Source of the DNA: JBGMEA01 sp041447245
GTDB taxonomy: Bacteria > Bacillota > Clostridia > Eubacteriales > Anaerofustaceae
Direction of reading: 5' to 3'
Assembly (NCBI GenBank): GCA_041447245.1
Contig: JBGMEA010000012.1
Span: 248,001 to 312,000 of the forward strand
DNA length: 64,000 bases
The translations under genes and the position numbers were made by a program. The notes beneath the pieces were generated by a model. It saw nothing but the letters and a program-made list of their open reading frames with translations. It was not told the DNA's origin and did not search any database. Below are positions 60,023 through 64,000 of the stretch, piece after piece. Numbering within the stretch: position 1 is the first letter of the stretch; each line of letters begins with the position of its first letter.

Positions 60023-60841
60023 ATGCTTCCGATAAACACCGATCAGTTTGCGGAACTGATCAAAGAACTCAACGCAATGAAGAATGCTTTGGCTCAACTT
60101 TTGGCGGAAAAAGAGTATATGCTCGTTTATGATACTGTCCGCTTGGAAGCCGAGTATATGGAAAAAGTCGGCCATTTGGAATATACGATTTTTCATTTGG
60201 ATTTAAAACTGAAAAAACTTCTGAGGAAAATTGAAATTGTGCGCAGCAAGATTGCCGGAAATGAGCCGATTAATCTCAAAATGATCGATGAACAGATCGA
60301 ACGTGAATTTTCTCAAGAAAAAAAAGAAGAGAGCAAGCGTTCCGACCATATGTGTTTTGTGGAAGAAGAGAACAAAAAACAAAAAAAATTATCAAAAGAG
60401 AACCAAAAAACACTCAAAGAGATGTATTATAAACTTGCAAAGAAACTTCATCCCGATATCAATCCCGATATTACCGAACAGGAGCTGGCTTTGTGGCATC
60501 GGGTGCAGCGTGCGTATGAAAACCGTGATCTGGAAGAAATGACCATGCTCTATGAAATGTATGAGCAGGTGCTTGAGTTGGAGTCCGAACTGACAGAGCG
60601 GGAAGAGATCGTGAAACGGATTGAAAAAATCAGAGAGCTCATCAAGCAGACGCTGGCTGACATTGCCGCGATCAAAACAACGTTTCCTTTTACTTTTGAG
60701 GAAAAGCTCAGGGATGAAGATTGGCTGTTCGGAAAGAATGCCATTAACAATCAACTTTACCGTCAGCTGAAGCAGGAATACGGCATACACTATGAACAGC
60801 TCCGTATGATGCTTTCCAGTGTCGGAATCCTTTATTTTTAA
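60023..60841 (+). CDS. Coiled-coil protein with central J-like (HPD) domain
   Basis: The protein is 272 residues long. Residues 1-90 are helical and coiled-coil-like (ELIKELNAMKNALAQLLAEKE, EKVGHLEYTIFHLDLKLKKL), 95-130 form a charged linker, and 130-185 hold a J-like helical hairpin with YYKLAKKLHPDINPD, in which His143-Pro144-Asp145 is the HPD signature that activates Hsp70. Then LWHRVQRAYENRD matches helix III, followed by a second coiled coil to the end. There is no Gly/Phe region or zinc domain, so it is a specialised J protein, not DnaJ. ATG 60023 behind AGAGGTG. Its paralog follows 17 bases later. Confidence 0.7.
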   Translation: MLPINTDQFAELIKELNAMKNALAQLLAEKEYMLVYDTVRLEAEYMEKVGHLEYTIFHLDLKLKKLLRKIEIVRSKIAGNEPINLKMIDEQIEREFSQEKKEESKRSDHMCFVEEENKKQKKLSKENQKTLKEMYYKLAKKLHPDINPDITEQELALWHRVQRAYENRDLEEMTMLYEMYEQVLELESELTEREEIVKRIEKIRELIKQTLADIAAIKTTFPFTFEEKLRDEDWLFGKNAINNQLYRQLKQEYGIHYEQLRMMLSSVGILYF

Positions 60842-60858
60842 GATCGGAGGTGGACATC

Positions 60859-61674
60859 ATCGTACCGTTGAATACAGAACAGTATATTGCCGCGGTTGAT
60901 CAGCTGAGCCTTTTGAAATCGGCCGCAGCCGATGCGATTGCGGAAAAAGACGAATTGGTTTTCCATCGTTCGATGGAGTTGGAACGCGAATACATTCTTA
61001 AGGTCGGCAGCCTCGAAAATCGAATTCTGTCTGCCGAACACGAACTGCAAAAATTGAAGCGGAAAGCCGAAGTGGTCAGAACCTATTCGTTTGATCTTCG
61101 AGATTCGGATCTGAAAATGATCGACATGCAAGTCGAATTGGAATATTCCAAACTGGGAAATGAACTGAAGAACCGACTTCAAAAAGAAGAAGTTATCTTA
61201 GAGACCGAATTGCCGGTTTCCATATCGGAAGAAGCAAAGCTTCGTCTGACGGCAGTGTATTCCCGACTGATAAAACTGCTTCATCCCGAGTTGAATCCCG
61301 ATACGGACAGAGAGAGTTTGCTTTTGTGGCAGCGCGCCCATGCGGCATTTATCCGGCGTGATCCCGATGATTTGATCCGCATTGCTCTGCAATGTGCGTA
61401 CGTGTGTGAATATGTTCCCGATAAGAGTGTTTCGGATGATCTGGTGTCGAGAATGGAGCGATGCCGCGAACTGATCGCAAACAATCAAAGTGTGTGTGAA
61501 AAGATTCGGAAAGAATATCCGTTTACTTACGAAGAACGTCTGTCCGACGAAGGATGGGTTCATCGGAGCCGAATGGTGAATGAAGGCATGTTGGACTATC
61601 TGAATGCGGCCTATGATGAAAATCTGCAGAACCTGAACGAACTTGTGGATCGCAAACGCGCCAATGAAAAATAA
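60859..61674 (+). CDS. Paralog of the J-like protein with HPE in place of HPD, probable ATC start
   Basis: The protein (about 271 residues) matches the previous one along its length: coiled coil, linker, then LIKLLHPELNPDTD and LLLWQRAHAAFIRRD, and a closing coiled coil. His142-Pro143-Glu144 replaces HPD, so it probably cannot stimulate Hsp70. The start is odd: aligning VPLNTEQY with LPINTDQF of the paralog puts an ATC (60859) where the ATG should be, with GGAGG eight bases upstream; the only in-frame GTG (60850) lies on top of that ribosome site. It is either a rare ATC start or a GTG start with an overlapping site. Ended by a strong terminator. Confidence 0.65.
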   Translation: MVPLNTEQYIAAVDQLSLLKSAAADAIAEKDELVFHRSMELEREYILKVGSLENRILSAEHELQKLKRKAEVVRTYSFDLRDSDLKMIDMQVELEYSKLGNELKNRLQKEEVILETELPVSISEEAKLRLTAVYSRLIKLLHPELNPDTDRESLLLWQRAHAAFIRRDPDDLIRIALQCAYVCEYVPDKSVSDDLVSRMERCRELIANNQSVCEKIRKEYPFTYEERLSDEGWVHRSRMVNEGMLDYLNAAYDENLQNLNELVDRKRANEK

Positions 61675-61700
61675 AAAAAGAGCCGATTCGGCTCTTTTTA
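61673..61700. terminator. Bidirectional terminator after the J-like pair
   Basis: Stem AGAGCCG/CGGCTCT with A run before and T run after; shared with the convergent gene. Confidence 0.85.
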
Positions 61701-62147
61701 TTATGCTTTTTTTACGATTGCATTTGCCAACAATGGGATGACCGGAGTAATCAGAACGGAAACGAGATAACAGAGCAGTAATGCAAACGGAAAACCTGAG
61801 ATCCATGCGCCTAGCAGGTAAGGAACAAATCCCACGTTGATCAAAGTTAATGAAAAAGACATGATCACAACCATGATTAGCGTGATCGGAATATTATAAA
61901 TCAATATGTATAACAGACTGCGTTCTTTGCATCTCAGGGTCTTAGCAAATGCATCACCGATTTTTGGAAGCGGAATCAGGGACCCGATTACGAAGCCGAT
62001 GGCAAATGCTTCGAGGAATGCGATAAAAATCGGAAGAAAAAGCATCGGGGCTTTGTTAAACCATTGCATTCCGATGGACATTGCGATTCCGATAAGAAAA
62101 CAAAACCAGAAATTCATTATCAATCCAAAAAATTTTCTATTGATCAT
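61701..62147 (-). CDS. Uncharacterised four-helix membrane protein, DUF2798-like
   Basis: A 148-residue membrane protein with four hydrophobic stretches (about 8-28, 33-55, 78-102 and 112-142). Features include LMNFWFCFLIGIAMSIGMQW, the pattern FIAFLEAFAIGFVIGSLIPLP and the closing LLCYLVSVLITPVIPLLANAI, which resembles two DUF2798-like halves with the conserved Asn/Trp and Pro. The match is uncertain. ATG 62147 with GGAG eleven bases upstream. Monocistronic, function unknown. Confidence 0.6.
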   Translation of the reverse strand: MINRKFFGLIMNFWFCFLIGIAMSIGMQWFNKAPMLFLPIFIAFLEAFAIGFVIGSLIPLPKIGDAFAKTLRCKERSLLYILIYNIPITLIMVVIMSFSLTLINVGFVPYLLGAWISGFPFALLLCYLVSVLITPVIPLLANAIVKKA

Positions 62148-62275
62148 AAATAAAATATCTCCTTGACTATTTATAAATTAATCATTATATTTTTATGTCA
62201 AATCGAATCATGTCAAAGTTAATCTGTGGATGAGATTCGCTTCAGAAAGTATAGGACTGAGAAAATTTGATACCT

Positions 62276-63244
62276 CTACATGTATTTCTGAAGATCCCAA
62301 TATGTACCGACTTTTTCTTTCCAAACGAAGCTGTATTTTTCGATGAGATCGGCAGCACATAATGCTTTTTGTCCTGTTAATTTTTCCACGTTGTCCGTTA
62401 CGATGTCCATCAATCCATCCCGAACCCCATATTCATTGGTAACCATGTCATTCCCGCAGAAAGGTACAGGAGATTGAGAATAGTCTCCGTCAGTCGTGCG
62501 GGGGATGTGAATGGAATCCAAGTAATCGAAAAATTTGTCAGGGCTTACCGGTATGTAGGTAAACGGGAGACCGGATGCATCGGCGATCAAGCGGACGATT
62601 TCTCTCTGTGTGATGGATTCTCCGCCCGTAACGTCATAGGCTGTATTCAAAGCTCCTTTTCCCTGCAGCAGGGCGCTGCCGACTCTGCCACTGTCATCTT
62701 TTGCTATATAGGTTGCTTTTCCTTCTCCTGCGGGGGTAATCCATTTATAATCGCTTATATTTGCCAACAAAACCGAATTGATAAGATAGTTTTCCAAATA
62801 CAGATTGTTTCTCATAATATTGTAATTCAATCCGCTTTCACGGAGAAATCCTTCTGTAGCGGTATGATCCGGCAATACGTATTGATCATATCCTGTTCGA
62901 TCCGCACCGAGAAAGGATGTGTAAGTGACGTGGTCGATTCCTGCTTTTTTTGCTGCGTCCACGACATTCTGGTGCTGTACGATTCGCAAGGGACCGTTAA
63001 TGATGCTTGAGACGAAGAACATCCGCTGCACCCCTTGAAATGCTTCATTCAATTGGGAAGCATTATCATAGTTTGCTTCTTTGACCGTGACTCCCCGTTT
63101 GATCCACATATCATATTTGTCTTTTTGCAATCGATTCAAATCAGGTACCGTAAAAATAAGCTGACTGCTATCGACCGCTTCAAGCATATTTGCGGCAACC
63201 CGTCCTCCCAATTGCCCATCTGTGCCGGTGATAAGATATTTCAT
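62276..63244 (-). CDS. NmrA/SDR-type NAD(P)-binding protein (quinone-oxidoreductase-2-like)
   Basis: A 322-residue atypical short-chain dehydrogenase. The N-terminal nucleotide loop is LITGTDGQLGGRV (TGxxGxxG, about 4-16), followed by ANYDNASQLNEAFQGV and MFFVSSIINGP (about 75-85). The catalytic Tyr-x3-Lys is not clearly present, as in the NmrA and QOR2/YtfG group, which reduce quinones or sense NADP. AGGAGG lies ahead of the ATG at 63244. It follows a 41-codon gene and a URO-D-like gene on the same strand, and the three are probably one transcript. Confidence 0.85.
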   Translation of the reverse strand: MKYLITGTDGQLGGRVAANMLEAVDSSQLIFTVPDLNRLQKDKYDMWIKRGVTVKEANYDNASQLNEAFQGVQRMFFVSSIINGPLRIVQHQNVVDAAKKAGIDHVTYTSFLGADRTGYDQYVLPDHTATEGFLRESGLNYNIMRNNLYLENYLINSVLLANISDYKWITPAGEGKATYIAKDDSGRVGSALLQGKGALNTAYDVTGGESITQREIVRLIADASGLPFTYIPVSPDKFFDYLDSIHIPRTTDGDYSQSPVPFCGNDMVTNEYGVRDGLMDIVTDNVEKLTGQKALCAADLIEKYSFVWKEKVGTYWDLQKYM

Positions 63245-63297
63245 ATTTTTTTACCTCCTGTATCAATCAAAATATGCTTACTGTTTCACATTTGTCA

Positions 63298-63423
63298 TCA
63301 GTCGCACATGTTGAACCACAATGTTTTCAAGAATACCGAATATTCATCATCATTATTTGGCGCAATATTCAGCTCTTGTCTGATCTCTGCAAGCAGTTCT
63401 ATAATTGTCTTGTTCTCATTCAT
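63298..63423 (-). CDS. Small 41-residue protein between URO-D-like and NmrA-type genes
   Basis: A 41-codon frame from ATG 63423 to TGA 63298. The ribosome site TAGGAGTG overlaps the stop codon of the URO-D-like gene, so it is translationally coupled to it. The product is a charged helix (MNENKTIIELLAEIRQELNI) followed by an acidic turn and FLKTLWFNMCD with one Cys. No family is recognised. Its place and strong ribosome site argue for a real gene, maybe a small partner of the URO-D protein. Confidence 0.6.
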   Translation of the reverse strand: MNENKTIIELLAEIRQELNIAPNNDDEYSVFLKTLWFNMCD

Positions 63424-63434
63424 GATTATCACTC

Positions 63435-64000
63435 CTAGTAAATGCCGTATTCGTGCGCACAGTTCAATGCTGCTTTGAAATTCTCAGGATTCACATCATC
63501 CGGCGCAATCAGGATATTATCTGTTGTAAGTATGAATCCTCCCCCCGGCGCACAGGAATCAATGACCATTTTTGTCTGATCGATGCATTCCTGTTTTGTG
63601 CCGTATTTCAAGAGTCTCGTGCTCAGACCTCCCGCGATTGTCACATTACTGCCGATTTTTTCTTTCGCGCTTTTCAGGTCATCCTTTTCAAGCAAAATAA
63701 TGGATTTTCCTTTCGGGAATTCATTAATAAACTCATAAAGATGTGATGCGGCAGTTTCCATATAAAATTCGAATTTGAAACCTTGTTCCATGAGCGGAAA
63801 GAATATTTTTTTAAATGACGGCCAATAAATTGTTTCGAATTGTTTGGGGCTCAGAAAACCTGGCAGATGGATCGGCACGAATATAAAAGGAAAACCTCCT
63901 TTGCAATGGACATTGGAAGCAAACGTGTCAATCAGAATATCCGCAAATCGATCTGCTGTTTCCAGTACCATTTCAGGGCGTCGTCTGATATCCAGAGAAA
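63435..64000 (-). CDS. URO-D-like protein, N terminus outside the window
   Basis: The last 188 codons of a third URO-D/MtaA-superfamily protein; the frame stays open to the right edge (SLDIRRRPEMVLETADRF), so the start lies outside. DIRRRPEMVLE corresponds to KDLKRCPEKVIAAAE of the protein at 16772, HLPGFLSPKQFETIYWPSFKKI matches its MPTFMRTSEFEKFYYPTFSKL, and the end APGGGFILTTDNIL...NFKAALNCAHEYGIY is homologous too. The zinc-binding HxC is absent (KFEFYMETA), as in that paralog. The TAG stop is part of the next gene's ribosome site. Confidence 0.85.
   Translation of the reverse strand, partial: SLDIRRRPEMVLETADRFADILIDTFASNVHCKGGFPFIFVPIHLPGFLSPKQFETIYWPSFKKIFFPLMEQGFKFEFYMETAASHLYEFINEFPKGKSIILLEKDDLKSAKEKIGSNVTIAGGLSTRLLKYGTKQECIDQTKMVIDSCAPGGGFILTTDNILIAPDDVNPENFKAALNCAHEYGIY

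Overview
The window reads as chromosome from an anaerobic, low-to-mid GC Firmicute, most likely class Clostridia. Supporting signs are strong Shine-Dalgarno sites, frequent TTG/GTG starts, AddAB instead of RecBCD, two T-box leaders, a TPP riboswitch on an ECF-type thiT, an LCP cell-wall ligase, several ferredoxin-like proteins and three uroporphyrinogen-decarboxylase-like (cobamide methyltransferase type) proteins. The species cannot be named from the sequence. Most genes are ordinary chromosomal genes in short operons closed by clear intrinsic terminators. I see no rRNA, tRNA, intact insertion sequence, prophage or CRISPR array.

Layout. 0-8 kb: effector-binding protein, GNAT acetyltransferase, carotenoid-type acyltransferase, YtxH protein, a 31-codon small gene ahead of rsgA, cheX, a phosphoesterase, and an Fe-S protein overlapping an ATPase gene. 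7.6-8.1 kb holds a decayed gene. 8-16 kb: guaB of the Tritrichomonas type, riboswitch-controlled thiT, a yeiH/LysR divergent pair, an FUSC-like protein, DUF1848, uppP and an SLC13-type carrier. 16.7-20.3 kb: URO-D-like protein and MFS carrier, divergent from a TetR regulator across an operator-like repeat region. 20-31 kb: degV, SGNH hydrolase, DUF1836, murI, addB-addA, DUF4097. 31-46 kb: M20 hydrolase, lplA overlapping an Fe-S protein, a ccdA/VTT/tlpA thiol-redox group, lcp, T-box-valS, an EFR1-type flavodoxin-ferredoxin and a HAD nucleotidase.

45-52 kb: a second TetR/MFS pair with a palindromic operator, a GGDEF protein, a T-box leader (probable tyrosine specifier) in front of an AMP-forming acyl-CoA synthetase, and a ChrB-like/MFS operon behind a perfect palindrome. 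52.4-54.1 kb is the most striking gene: 18 tandem 12-residue units, probably a beta-solenoid, fused to a two-helix potassium-channel pore. 54-64 kb: azoreductase, small hypothetical genes, lgt, a second URO-D protein, DUF3786, a predicted ncRNA of about 158 nt, two tandem J-domain-like coiled-coil paralogs (one HPD, one HPE with a probable ATC start), an NmrA-type reductase, a 41-codon gene and a third URO-D protein cut by the window edge.

The genes form no single pathway. Recurring themes are corrinoid or methyl-transfer type proteins (three URO-D-like proteins, DUF3786), small-molecule export under local repressors (two TetR/MFS sets and ChrB/MFS), and Fe-S or thiol redox proteins. The best candidates for new biology are the solenoid-channel fusion, the acyl-CoA synthetase T-box, the ncRNA at 59.4-59.6 kb and the J-like pair.
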